Positions 36,001 to 51,000 of a stretch of 64,000 nt of DNA are shown one piece after another (positions within the stretch are counted from its first letter, which is position 1; the number at the start of each line of letters is the position of its first letter). Below the pieces are notes generated by a model. The model was not told where the DNA came from, ran no database searches, and was given only the letters and a program-made list of their open reading frames with translations. The position numbers and the translations under genes are program-made. Origin of the DNA: Gorsachius magnificus (Eukaryota > Chordata > Aves > Pelecaniformes > Ardeidae); the NCBI GenBank assembly GCA_034008185.1, contig CM067082.1:123753988-123817987 (forward strand), given 5' to 3'.

Positions 36001-39000
36001 GAGATAGGGTAATGCTCCATCACAAATACTGGCAGCCATGTTGCCTAGAAACTGATTTTGCGTGGACTGGCAAAATCAGCGACTATCAAATATGGGCAGT
36101 AATGCTACCCAAAGCCTTAAAAACACCAAACTCAGCAATGATGGCAGACCAGGCTAGCATACAGCACAAGAAACACTTCTTGAGTAACAGCATCTCACAT
36201 GTTCCATGAGCATAGCTTGTGTCCTATACCAAACAGGAAAATATGGGACCTTAACTGTTATCTGTGCCACCTCAGAATGGTCTAGCTCAACCTGCTGAAT
36301 GACCTTCATTGTAATGGTTCACACAAGACGTTACATCATTACATTTTCTTAGCAAGGACATACTTCAAACACCTTGGTCAATGAGGAAGAACAGCGACTC
36401 CTACATGGGGGTTCAAAGAAAGAGAGGCAGAGCATGTTATAGTCCAAAACATCTTACAATCTTTTCTTGTAGCATCCCCCATATCAAGAAGAGCTGGCAG
36501 GTGCATGTGGCCCTTTATGGTGAGAAACAGGTCCTGGGGCATCCTAGAAAGGAAAGCCATACTACAGCATGGCAAAATAAATAGCTGCATAAATCTTAAG
36601 AAAATGTCTTAGTGCATTGTGCAAGATCAACATATTTTCTAGCTCAAACTTCTGGCACTTTTACAAAAAATCCTGTTGTTTTCCTTTACTGTTATAAAGG
36701 GCTGTGATCCGACCCACATTTATGGCTATGGTCCGTAGCTGCCATTTCATCCACACCTTTATCAAATGAAAAGCCATAACCTGAGCATCCTCAGCAGCAG
36801 CATCCTCTCTCAGCAGGAGGCAATTTAGGTTATTCTCTTGTCATGCTCTTCAGTGTTACTCTGCACCACATAGAACTGATTTCAATTTATGCATTTTACA
36901 CATTTAAGAATTATGCAGAAGAGTTGCTTTATGCCAGTGTCAGGATCCACACAGCCCTGGGGCAGTGGCAAGCCTCATTTTTGAGGGACTGAGTAGGGAA
37001 AGACTGACCAAGATAGGTATACGGTGACACTTTCCCTGCTGAGCTTTGTTTTCAACAAACTGTGATGCAGGACATCAGAGGCAGAAGCTGTACCTTTGTA
37101 TTTAATAGGTTTTGAAAGACTTTTCTCTTTCATGAATTTATTTAATCACTTATTAAAACCATCTGAACTCCTAGCAGCTGCAAGACCCTGTGACAAGAAT
37201 GGCACATGTAATGATGGGCCATATAAAAGAGCACCTCCTTTTGTTTAAGACTTTTCCCTTGTTTTCAGCTCATACCTCCTCTTCCAAGTTTGTCAGGTTA
37301 AAAAAAGCAGATGTGCCTAGTATGGACAACTTCCTCACTAACAGCTTATTGGCTATGGCTCTATCTCCTCATAAGAGGTATGCTGGTTCCCTTAAGCATC
37401 AAGAAATAGTGTTGTCAGGCATCTGTTGCTTTTTGCTTGCAATTGCTGGATTTTGCACCATTAAAAAGTTAAAACTTCCAGCCATTTCTGGTCACTAGAG
37501 ACAGCAATTTCAAAAGAACAAGCAGTTTGCTGCCTCAAAATCCCATAAAGTCATGTATAAATTTTTATCAAGAATTTATAAAACAGTAAGTATTTTATTT
37601 CCAACTTGGGAGGAAAAAAAAAAGCAGCTTTTAGAAAATATTTTGTGGAAAATTCAACAAGAAAATGCTTTCCACCACCGTTAATAGGATATCTAGGATT
37701 TCTAATAGTATTCTGAAAACAAATATCTCTACTCAAAATAGTGCCAGATTGTTCCACAAGTTTTATGCTCGCCTGCATCTGTTCTGTTGCATCATTCTAC
37801 TCTCTTGATGAAGTACATGCATCAATAGAAATATCAGTTACAGTGCAACAAAGAAACAAATATAGACTTAAGTAATACTGCTAACAGTCTCAACAAATAG
37901 CACACCGTATCTAATCCATTCTTATTTAAAGAACCCTTTTTAAAAGGAAATTAAAATCAACATTAGAGACTAATTTTGCGTGCAAAACAATCAGTGAAAA
38001 CTAAAATTTTTGCACTAGTTCTATAGTGCTGTAATTATTTAAATTTATATCACAATTGAGAAAATATTTTCAGGAAAAACATAACCTCTGTTTTGAACTG
38101 TTTCTTTAGCTGACACATAAGAATTTCATTACATTACTGAATTTAAATTAAAGTGAAAGTGAAGGACTAAGTCACTATTCAATCAGTTCAACAGACAACA
38201 AACAATATTTCAATTCTTTCCCAAGGTCCTAACCTTGCAGAAGTACATACACAACTGTAATTCTCTGCTGTGTGATACTCCCATCATCTTTTGATGAGGC
38301 TAATTAAGGTGAGTTAAACAAGATAGAGTCTTTGCAGCATTGCAGCCTTATGACCCACGCTTATTTTGCATGCACACGGTGCGAATTCAACACGGGTTCT
38401 GGATCCTTGGTTTGTTGCATTTAAGAAGCTACTGTCACAGTTAAAGATCAGACTCAGATACTCAAGCAAAACATCCAGAAAAGGACCTTTAAATAGCTTA
38501 GAGTTGGAAATGAAGTGAAAGCTATTCAACAAGACATGACAGGCTAGCTAAGAATACCCAACAGAGCATATAAGCACTAGGAAAACATTCAAGGAAGACA
38601 TGCTTGTTAGAATCAAGATCTCCAACTGCCCACTTTTTCCCTTTTCCTTCCCTGCACCCCCATCCCCCCCATTAATCCACATGCAAGCTTGATCAAGAGG
38701 CAGTTCTGCAAAATTTCTTCCAAATTCAGTTCCTGTTTGGTGTTATGCCAGACAAATAGTCCATGAAAAAATAAGCTATTTTATCCTATGCTTTATGTAG
38801 ACTTACATAGATAAGACTTCTTGTCCACAAAGCAGATTTCTTTGTAATAGTGTAGCTTAGGTCTGACTGAAGATCACCTAACTACATACATAATTTTCCT
38901 TTTAGTTGTAAGTCGTTGCCTGTTGCCCCCACTCAGCATGCACTAAGATTATTGTTTTTCAAACAAGATTAAGTTTTCAAAAGATACATGGTGATAATTG

Positions 39001-42000
39001 GGGGGGGGGGGGGGGGTGTGTGTCAGATGGGATGGGACTGTATTAGCTTATAAAGAGTGATGAAGCAACAACCCCCATCTTTTGAGTTCTGACCACCACT
39101 GACATTAGGCACTTACGGAATGCAATCTATTGGTTAGGTTGGTAAATGAGACCACATGCACGCTATGCTGATAATACCACTGCCAATTAATGACTGGGAC
39201 AGTAAGTCTCAAAGCTAGTTTCCATCCTGCCTAAAATTAGCTTTGTTCCAACACAAGTGGAGATTAAGAGAAAGAAACTTTGATCCAATTTCCTTCTAAT
39301 AAAAGAAAGGTCAGAGCACACTGGGTGAATTACAACTAGTTGAAATGCCAAAACCAAGTAACTGTTTGAAAAGGATGAATGCTCTGATGAAAGGCTTCCC
39401 CAGCTCAGACCTTGGAAAGGAAAGAATTATCTGCCCTCTTCCCCCCACCTCCTCGCCCCCAGCTGGAGTACTGCTTATCTTACTTGAGTATGTGTATGCA
39501 GGAAAAAGGTGGTCATTATTTAGAAATTTGGAATTCCCAATAAAAATACTTAATAAATGTCCCTCAAACGAAGTCAGCAAAGCTGGTAGGTTTTTTCCCC
39601 AGACTTGAGTGGTGCTCAAAGAAGGTCACTTCAGTTTTATCTTACATAAGGGAATGTGAGTGAGTTCAAAATGCATCCCAAGGGCTTATTCATTCTGAAT
39701 TAGATTTGACAGGGCTCACATTGACTTTGAAGTTCACACAGATAAAACACAAAACTGTTTGAAATTATTACAAGCATTTAATATGCTGAGTTAGAACCAC
39801 CAGAATTTCTGCAACAAAATATTACGTGTATGTGATCTCATAACTTAGAAAGCCCTAATGTTTATGTAGCAACTTTTTCTGTATTACTGCATGTGCTTGC
39901 CTGGTAAAAAATGGAGTATGGCTAATCCTTCTGCATGCAGCTGATGTTTCTAGACCATCTAGTCTGCATAGCTGAAATGTAGACCATTCCTGTGGCTTGA
40001 TTTTATTCAGGAAACATGGAAACAAATTTCAAGCAAAGCTTGCTTGCTTGCTCTAAATTGGCCATCTCTAAGTTTTTTATTGTAGAAAGTCACTCTTTCA
40101 CTTACGTAGTATTTGGCTCCCAATTCTTCTCCTTATATACTCTTAAGAACAAACAAAATTGTAAGCAATTGGGATTTAGAAGTGGTTGCATATTTATAAT
40201 AAATGCACTGAAAAAACACCTTGCACTCTAAAACTGGGTTCTATACTAACATATGAGCCAACAATTTACTTTGTGCTAAAAAGAAATTGCTTTGAGTTAT
40301 TTTCTGAACACATATATGCATGCACATGCATACAGACTTTCACATATTCCTAACAGATTGCTTGATGTTTCAGTGACCTTTTATTTATTTCCAGCTGTGG
40401 GATGCACATATCAATCAATTCTCAACTCAGATGGATTTATCAGAACTTCATATCTAATATTTGCCAATAAACAAACACATAATCATTCTATTAAAAATCA
40501 AGTATTACATCTAGGTACACAGATTTCAAAATACCTAATTAACCATACTCTTCCAACTGTATACCCAAGAGGCAGGGAACACATCCTTCCTAATGCTGTT
40601 TTGTAGATCATTATGTCTTAGTTAATTTCATCAGCATATAAAACACGTAAGATTACAAACAGTGAATCTTAATGCATTCTGAGGTAACGATTACCTTTGG
40701 ATTAAAATATCTGCAGGACTGGGGCTGTGAGCCTCCAAACAAAGCAATGCGATAATCATGTTTTTTTCTTCTTGGTCGCGTACCTTCCACTAATTCTTCT
40801 CTGTCTTCTGGGGACAGTAGATGGTATCGCATCCCACCTGGAAGGAAGACAACAACCATTGCAGATCCAGTGTTGTGCATACATGGAGAGGGATGTTTCA
40901 GAGGCAGGGATGGGCAGTGGGGGAAGGGTAAGGCAGGAAAAGGGGGAAACCAAGTTTCTACATTACACCTATACAGCTTTGATTTAAAAGGGAAGAATGC
41001 ACAGCAGCACACGAGGATGGGAGCACAAATCCAGATTTACGCCCTATTTCAAATTGCCTGCTTCACGTGAAAACAGGACACGGATAAGGACTCACGTTAT
41101 ATACCAATTTATCAATCAGCTCATTTAGCCAATATTAACAAGCAACTACATTTGTTGCATTGAAACAGGCAAAAAGAAAGCAAACCCAAAGAAAAGGAAC
41201 AGCAGAACTGAGAGCCTAAAGAGGACAATACTAACATTAAAAGAAGGGACTTTAACGCAATGAGGAGCCAACCATGACTGCCTCCTCACCCCCCCAAATT
41301 CTGATTAATCAAGGAAGGCATCTCTAGCATATTGTACCTCATGAAAACCCCTCATTTTTGTTCTTAGCTTGACAATGCAAAATATTAGTGACAACTGGTA
41401 TAAGAAAATAAGCGTTCTCCCAAGAAGCATTCCAAAGAACACAAAAATATTAGTGACATTGCAAGCCACAAAAACCAGGCAAAGAAAAATCCTTATTTCT
41501 TAAACAATTCACCCAACTCCATGTCACACAAGAAGTATTACTGAGATGTCAATGGTCAAATACTTACCAACATATAGGTTAATTTGAACCTTGTTCATTG
41601 ACTGAAGGAAAACAGTTGCATAATGTTTTTTAGATCTACACTAACATGAAGCCAACTAGTTAAACGCTACCGAAATGAAAGTTTCCTTCCAGAATATTTA
41701 TCAACATCTAGGCTTTTCTTTCTTACATGATAAAATTTCACAAATGGTGTCTAAAAACCAGAAGTGAAGCTTGTTCCTCATCTCATCTGCACCTTCAGAA
41801 CGCAACTGTCTTTAGGCTCAATAGTCTGTATACATTAAGAGATTAAAATAGCATAACATATGCTTAACATTCTGATTTTCTTAGGGAAGCTTCTTAGTAT
41901 TCAAAATTTTGACACAAAATATTTCTTTTATTAATGCACATGTGAACATGAACAATATTGAAGTTACTAGCCTGTCCCAAAGGCATACTAACACTTCCAA

Positions 42001-45000
42001 TTACCCTAATGACTCATTGACAAAATCTCCATTCCAGTACTCATCATGGAGTTCATTTCATTTGCTAGGAGAAAAGAAATGAAAGTCACACTCTGTTACA
42101 TAAAATAAGTTTTATTTACATGATAATCTGCTAATCCAACTTCAACTAAATGCAACATCCTAGAGGGAACACAGTCAGATGAACTTAATGTGAAAGTGTT
42201 GCCAGAGCATTTTAAAGCAAACAATTTTCAAAAATTCCACGGCATTTTTTTAATTGTACAGAACATTAAAGATTTCAGCTAGAGGTCAACTTACTGATCA
42301 CCATTTTAAGGCATTCTGGGTTATCCTGAATAAGTGGTTCAGCCTGAACTGTTTTACTTAAGAAGTTCTTCGATATAAGAGGAAAACGGACTTTAGCAAG
42401 AATATCAACCATGTATGGCTGGCGATTTGGCTCATCATACTTCAGCCATCTGACTGCTGCATCATAAACCTTAAGGAAAGGAAAGAAAAAGATAAGGTAC
42501 ATCACCACACAGTAAGACAAATACGAAAGTTTAATGCTCCAAATTGATTCTTCTGCCTGTTGGAGGTTAATTTATACTAATAGTTTAGTATGTAGGGATC
42601 CATCACCATCTTCCAATAAAAAAAGGCCAAAACCAAACACCAAAAAAACCCCACAACAAAACAACCAAACACCAAAAAAAGACAGTGCTCAGACATGAAG
42701 TAAAAAAAAATGTACTACCACAGAATAAAACCCATCTACAAACTCTAAAAGAAACCCAAAACACTACCTCTGCTATTTAGCCTTTTTTTTTTTTTTCCTG
42801 TTTTTCCAAGTGGGAAGCATGAATCTGCAATTCACATTAATGTGGGTAGCCCCTGTACCAGGTTAAGATTAATATGCTTCAAGTTCCATGTCACGAACAC
42901 AGGTAATACTTCACCAGAAGTGTTGAAATAGCTTCTATTTGATATAGTCTCCTGAGCTGACAAACTGCTTCTGTTACCAAATCATAGTGTTGGGGATCCA
43001 AAATATATTGCTATTGTCGTGTCTTAGGGGACCAAAGTTTTTAGCTGCAGACTGACAGATTTCTACCATTCAGAGCACCTCCTCTCTATCTCCTCTTTAC
43101 AGGAAAAGAGATAATGGGCTTTCTTATGGGGCATGGAGGACAGAACAAGGAAGGTAACAGAGAAATCTGCTCTGTTTATGCTTGTCCTGTGGGTCAAGAA
43201 GGAATGAAATGAAAATCCAGTATTACCTATGTACTAAGATACTTCAATGCTGCTCTCAGACATAGCAAGCTTATCTACTACACTGCCACTTCAGAGTCAG
43301 CACTAACTTCGTTACAAGTGATAGCACAGCCAATGCCTGCTCCTGTAGCCAAAACTGATCTCCGTGATCAGCGGTGAGTCACTGAGATATGGAATGACTG
43401 AGAACGTGGAAAGACATTCAAGGACAGAATTAGAGTTATTCAGAAGGACTGCTAAACCACCTCAGCTATAATCCTGCAAAATGACCAGGGAGCAAGGGAG
43501 AGTTAAGAAATGAAAATATTTAAGGTTCAATTCCACCATCTAAGGAAATTCAACAGAATGTCTGGGACAGGAACATTGTATCCCTTCATCAGCAGAAATA
43601 CCACTTGCATACAGGAAAAATAGGACAGCTAGTAATTAAAGCTACCTTCCTTTTTTACTAAATGTAAATATGCTTTACACCAATACAAAAGTTAGATTAT
43701 AATGTCAACTTTCTAGCAGGACTCCTGAGAAATAAGATACCTTTAGTATCACTGGCAAACTTCTGCAGTTTCATACTGCACAGTGCCACTTCCCTAAAGG
43801 AATTTTAATGATGCTGTGCTGCCTACACAAGATTTCTACCACTGCTGCCAAGTTAAAGCACCCCATCCTACCTTACCAACAGAACTTCAAGAATGCAAAT
43901 TTGAAAGTGTCATTTTGGCCACAGGCTAAACAACACTTCCAGCTTTGAGAATGTTACCCTATGACCTGAACTTTTCCCAGCACATGGCAAGAATGATGAA
44001 CTGTAACATAACTCATATTTATGACTAGGAATATGATAGTTGGCTAGTAGTTACCTGATATTATCCCCCACTCTTAGTAAGTCTTATTTTCATTAAAGCT
44101 TTTTACTGCAGGAGATTCATAGAATTAATGGATTTCTTCAATGTAAGCTAAACTTCAGAGTCAGGAAAACATCCACTTGTATCTAAGTGGATATACATAC
44201 CACCTCGATTAGGAGATCGTGGTCGAACTGTTGCACTTCAAAAGTATGAGTCAGCTCATGATGACATACCTAAACAAACTTAAATTACCTAGTTCAAGCA
44301 CCAGAACAGCATAGCTAGAAAGGCAAGAATTCAGTATGGTTTCAATGGATTTGACTGAGCAGAGGTACCCAGCAGCTACAAGAGGTACCCAGCAGCTACA
44401 ACCATCCTGCAATCATCTCTTTGGGCTGCAGTGCAGAAACACCTATACTCTTCCTATTTTCCTACAGCAGGAAGAACAAACTGGGAAACAAGCATTCAGG
44501 GCTGGGCTATAAGCTGAATCAAGCTTTCCAAATGGGACAGCTGTAAATGTAATTTCTACCAAAAGTTACAACTTATAATTGAGTGGAACTCTAGGCTCCT
44601 TTCAGCCACCTAAATTTTTGTGTGTCTACTCCCTAAATAAGGGCCTTCCATTACTGTCAATGCATCTAGCTTTCAGTGTTTTGTTTATCTTGCTTCCAAG
44701 TCCCTTGATTCCTCAAGCTTAACTCGTGCATGCATATGTTTCCATCAGAAGCAACTCCTCTCCAGAATGGGCTGAGACCATACTCAGGTAGATCTGCATG
44801 GAGCCATTAAGGTGCGGTTTGCTTACCACTTTGAAGTAGTTCACTTTCACCGATAGCACATGAACTGCAGTCTAGGCACAACTGCTATAATATGTCAAAC
44901 TTAATTCAGCTCACATACTGAGGAATCAGAAGCCCTACAGCTATCTTGATAAAGGAAATTGTTTTGCTTACTCCCTTTATGACTTCTTTCTTCCTAGTTT

Positions 45001-48000
45001 GCTGAAACAGCACATATAATAACCACAATTGAATGTGGATATTCATTAATATTTGGTTTTGACCAAGCTAGGATGCACCTTTTATTCTACAGTTGAGCAA
45101 GGACTATGTGCATCATATACCGCAGGAACAGAAGTCAGATACTTAAAACCAGTTCTTGATTAAAAAAAGATAGTGAAGTTCAATGCTTTTAGCTGGTATG
45201 AAACAGGGATCTCACCTGGTCTTCTGCCCTCACTGTCAACGTATCTTGGTTCAAGAGATGCGTCACACGCTTAACATCAAGCTGAAGAAACTCATCTGTC
45301 TTGTAAACTTCAGTGAAATGCTGATGGATAAAGTCATCTGCAGTGGCTTTCAGTTCAGGACAGTCTAGGCATTCTGCTAACACACTTATACCTATGAAGG
45401 AGAAATTAAGAAAAAACCTTTCCAAACTTGAACTGCAAATACCTATTAAAATAGAATAAAATTACCATAATTTCAGTGATACTTGCAACCCCAGTGTAAT
45501 AGTTATTACCTTTTTTTTTTTCTTTAAAACACATGCTCTCATAACTCATCTGCAACTTAAGACAAAGATGAGCACAAGCTTCTGATCTTTATCCCTACCA
45601 AACCAATGGGCAAGTCAGACCTGCAGCATGTGCTGTGTTAACTCTCCCTCCAGCACTATTTCCTCACTGTTTCTTTCCCCATTACAAAGCAGATAACAAT
45701 ACTTAACCAGGTCTGTGCCATATCAGAGTAACAAAGTCTAACTGGAACAGCTTGAGAAACTGGATCCAGGTTTTATGACCTCCCCAACCTGCTAATGCAG
45801 CAGCAGTTACCAACCAAGCCCAATTTCCTTCAAAAGCCACAGTGAACCAGGACTTTTCTACACAGGTAGCACAGTCAGCTGCAGACCAAGACAAAAAAGT
45901 CAAGTTGATACTGCTGCAAGGGCAGAAGGTTGGCATAAAGGTATAAATAGCAACTGCTACCGAGAAGCACCATTTCCAACCTTCCCATTAGAAACCAGGT
46001 AAGCACAGAGCTTTTCGGCAGCAACTTTTGCTCACCATCCTACAGTCTTCCTCCTCCTTCTATGGAGGAGATGGCAAGTGGGGTAGAAGCAGCCCAGGGG
46101 TTGGCGAGTTACAACTAACCTGAGCTGCTCTGAGTAGTAAAATGCAAACCAGAAAGATAAAATCTGAGCATATGACCTCAACAAAATTTCAAGAGATTCA
46201 AAAAAAGGCATGGCTTCTTTCAAATACCCCCTTTTTTTTTTAAATGAACTATGGACTTGCCTATGAGTCTGCACAGAACACATTTCAACTTGTAAACAAT
46301 GCCTTGAGGAAAAACATACTTAATCTTTATCTCCCTTTTTGCTATAAATTAGCAAAGTATGCAAGTGTTGGAGACTATAATTAATTTTCTAGTAAACAAA
46401 AACCAGAGGAGGGAATATGCCTAAAAGTGTAAGTGGCATTTTCCTTAGAAGGTAATGTCATTCTTCTAACATTGTTTCAGAGCCACAGCTGTACTGCACT
46501 GAAGTGTCTGCTGAATCATTGCAATTCAGATACTCTCCAAAACATTTCTATTGATATTATAAACATCTGTTACACAACTGAGATGTTACTAGGAGAATTA
46601 CATGACAAACGTCAATAAGAAACCCTATAAACAAGTTTATTTTTAATCTCTGATTAAATACGGTGCACCAAATTTTAAGCATGAAAAAGCATTTAGTTCT
46701 ACTTGTTGTTTACCTTTTCTGTAACACCAAGTTTACATTAGGGCTACAGACCACATTTAGTATCAAACCTGCCCGGATGACATTCATGGATTTCAGTCAA
46801 AATGAAGAGCAACTAAAACCAAAAGTAACCTAAATTTATCCTGTTCATACTTCTGGCTTTGAGGAAATTACAACTCTACTAGGGAGACAGAATTTAACAA
46901 AGTAACAACTGAAGGCTCCACCTTACTCAACAGCCAAGGTCATCTAAAAACCAAGAAGCTCCAGGGTGCTGCCAAGCTAGGATGAGACCTAGCACAATCA
47001 GTGGACCCTGATACTAGCAAAGACAGTTGCCAGATTGTTTTGTCTACAGCAAGGGACAACAGTTCAGATGCAGAGCAAAATTTTTTTTATGCACCTGGAT
47101 TTAGCCAAATGTTACTGTCTTTTAGACAATACTATCCATTTTTCAGGAACAGCAAAGTTAAAAAATAAACTAAACTTAAGTCTGCATTTCTCTTACCAAG
47201 ACAATTGGAAGCATCAACTTGTTCTTTTAAAAAGTCCACACACATTTTTTTCACAGGCTCGATCTGATATTGGTTTGCTGCATCTAGTAAAGACTGGACA
47301 TTATTGCTGTTAACTGAGATTCTGCAAAACAGAAGGTGTGAAATTAGCATCACTAAAATCACTTGCTTTGTTGTAGTAAAAAAAAAAAAAAAAAAAAAAT
47401 CAACTTACACCAATTCACATAAATGGCAAAATTATTTCCCCGCTATTTTCCCAAGAATCTTTTGCACAATCTGAAGACACAGCCTCCCTCCACGATCTTT
47501 CCAAATGGCTTTCATTTGCTCTACTTTACTGAGGAAGGGCAAAGAGTAAACAGTCCTGGATTCTGAAGAATAAGCCTTTAACACAGGTCCTCTGCAGTAC
47601 CATACCAGTGCTTTGACTCGTGGGATTAGCTACTTTCAAAAAACCAAAATTGAAGAGAACCTTTTTTCTGACAGTCTCCTACTCCCAAAGAGACATCAGC
47701 AAAGTCTCTCTAAACTCATTGTCAAGAGTGCTCTGGCTGATTTGCCCAGAGTGCACAAGCAGAACCACCAGTCTGGCAGTCCTTCAGGAGAAGGTAGAGA
47801 GCCCACAAACAAGGGCTTGGCCACCAGGGGAGGCAACCATATGGCTGGGGTGCTGACACTGGCTGTCTCTCACCACAGATGGAGTATACAACAAGATTCC
47901 TCTTAAAGAAAGGAGAAAGCCTTCCTAAGGAGTGTTAATCCCATTAGTACAAAGATGAAAGGCCTACCATCATCGGTCATGAAAGCTGAATAAGAAGCAT

Positions 48001-51000
48001 TGTTTACAATCCCAGTCTCTGCACAAGCTCTTTTAAAAAAAAAAAAAAAAGAAAGAAAAAAAGAAAACCAAAAAACCCAAACAACCCGCCCTCTATGGAC
48101 AACCCAAGAAAGGAGGGAAACGCTGTTCACAGAACAGCTATCCACCCCGCCTGTCCAGAGATGAAGGTATAGCTCCTGGAAATGGTTCCGTGCTACTACA
48201 GCCATAAAGAGAAACCCTGCTGGTATCAGTAAGGGCCTGAATTCCAGAACAACGGGAAATACCATTTGACTCCAACTCCGAAGTCAAAAGCTTGAAGTGC
48301 TTTGAATTGCTTTTTCTGGAGACAACTACCACTCTCTTTAGTCTGTAGGGCTTCCTACTGATTAAATAAAAAGGAAAAGGGAAGGATAGAAGGTCTAGTC
48401 ACATCAGGCTTTAATCAAAGTGAAGAACTGTAATGGTAACAAAACTGATGAATCATAAAAGTATTGTTTTAAGATTTTATCATTTACAATTGGCAGACTT
48501 CCTAGAGAAAGCGTCAGCTTTAAATAACAAAACTACCTTGCAGTATAAGCAAACTCCACGAGCTGTTCAATAATGTCAGGTTCTGCATCTTTTAGCTCCA
48601 CTTCGAAGGACTTTGATTCAAGCATATTTGCTGCAAATAGATTAAAAGACAAACTACATCAATAAGCCACTCCAGTTATTGTACATTTCACAAACAGTAG
48701 AAAATAAAGTGATTATACAAAGTGGGAACCTGCTAAAAACTACACACAGTCGATTGCTGTTTTCCCAGGATTCCTAATGCAAGCCAGGAAAGAAAGGAGG
48801 TGACGGGACAAGCAAGATAACTGGTGTGTGTGCATGCCTGTACTATGTAAATTATGATGAACTGTATTAAATGGAAAAAGTCATAGATGCTGTTGACTGG
48901 AGTGCAGACTGGCAAGTTAGCATTACCCAAAACAGGAAGCACAGGCCATCAGAAGCCATTTCCACATTCAAGCTGATGACAACTGAGGCAGCTCTGAGCT
49001 CCCCACAGCCAGACACAGCACTGTGAGTTTGCCCAGAGAGGGTTACAAGCTGACCACTGGAGGCACGGTTATTTTACTTCCACTCGACTTTGTGTTTTAT
49101 AGCACAGTAATTTTACAATTCATAGGTAAGGCATACAAAAGTGAGACAGATACCACATAACTGAATTTGTAAAGATAGCATAAATGCAAGAATATTTACA
49201 CTTCTGAAAGCCTGTTTTGTATCTGGAAGCATCTATGGTGGGAATTGATGGGGCAGACAAATTCTGTCATGGGAGTAAAAACTCCCAATTTTCAGGTTAA
49301 GGGAGGGAGACCAGCTCTAACACAGTGTATGGGCCCCAATGAATATGGCAGCTTACATATGAAGTAACATTTGACTCGATCAAAAGAGAGTTAAAAGGAA
49401 ACTGGGGGGAAGGGTGAACAGAGATGAATGGAAGACAGACAAAATCAGGAAACCTTCACTTATGCCTGAAATTAGTGACTTTCATAAAATAAAGAGCTTG
49501 TCAGCCACAAGTCTAACAGGATATCATCATGAAAGCTTATAATCAATCAGTTTTGAAAAGACTTACTAGTAAACATCAAGTTAAAAAAATGACTGGCTGA
49601 AGCAAGCACAACACGGTGAGCTGGGATCTTTCTTTCTTGAACCATAAGAATGACATCACATAGAGTTTTCTAAATCAGAGGAAAAAAAAGAGACAAACAA
49701 AAAACCGTAAAGATCAGCATTTTCAAAAAAGAATCTTTAAACGGTATTTCTTTAAAAGCAGTTTATGGAAGTTCATTGCTTTTCTTAATCCACACAACTC
49801 AAGGATTTTCTGAAAGTCAAAGTTAAGTTCAATAACCTGGAGAACTACCAAAGTTCAGTTTACCCAGGAACTTGTACCTTAAGGATAGTCACGAATAACA
49901 TCAGAACTCCGATTAGTTTTTCGCATGGCATTTACATCAGCCTCCAATAACGTAGGCTCCGCAGCATTTAGCAGGGGCTGCATTTACATCACACCCTTTT
50001 CATCTATCAGTCTCTTCTCGACTCAGCTGTTGATTTTCAAAAAAACCTCATAGGAACCTCATAGCTGAAGACTGCCATCATATTGCCCAACCGGAGTGAA
50101 ATGAACAAGTTCAAAGCATTCAATGGAAAAGTTTTAAGAAAACGTACCACAAAACCACCACTTCTATGGAAAGGTCTGACTGGTCACACCTGATGAGCAA
50201 CTGACTAACTTCCAAACAAAAAAAAAAAAAAAAAAATTACATACAAATAGCAAACAAATGAAAAATAAGTAGTTAGTTTCTCCCCTAGATGTGAACTATC
50301 AGACACTAGAAGGAGAAAGGAAAGTGACAGTACTCATAAGAGTTGTCAGGAGACATGAGAGGAGAGTAAGCGATTGGGGTAAAAACACATAATTTGTATA
50401 GATTCTCAAATGGTATCCTCTTTAAAAACATACTGACTAAAATAAATGCACACCATACTACAGCTGATTATAACATCCTACTACTAAAAACAGGAATTCA
50501 TTTTCAACTACTGCCTTAAGTTCCTGGAACTACTTTCAGAGACACCTACCTACACCCATGCCAACACTAACCCCAGAAAAGAGCATTTGCACTGTGGGAA
50601 GTATATACTCGCTTACAACAGTGTGAGAATGTTTTCCGTACACAGACAGCGTTATCTAGGGTACACCTAACAAGGCTGATAATCCATATATACAACCCCT
50701 TCAAATAAACCTGGTTTTTAGTTTCTTGAAGGAAAGGACACTCAAGAAGCATGCGTTGGCCAAAATATAAATAATACATTTAAAAAAAAAAAGTTTTCAT
50801 TAGAAGTTAGATGAGAGATACCTCATCTAAGACATACCACTTCTTTTGTACATCTGTAGCTTTAAACCATAACAACGAGAGACCATTCAAGAAAAATTGC
50901 AGAGGGAAAAACCTTTAAAGCTGAAATTCCTAGCACATCTGGCTCAAAACAAGCCTCAGAAACTAGCAGTACAAGCTACCATAAAATCCTGTGGCCAAGC

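Noticed and set aside
37190..37498. 102-codon open frame on the plus strand in KLHL7 intron 7
   Set aside because: It lacks an ATG at its left end, has no recognised domain or paired splice sites, and lies antisense in an intron. Treated as chance.
43522..43535. GGTTCAATTCC, like a tRNA T-arm box
   Set aside because: No matching A box, acceptor stem or cloverleaf around it.
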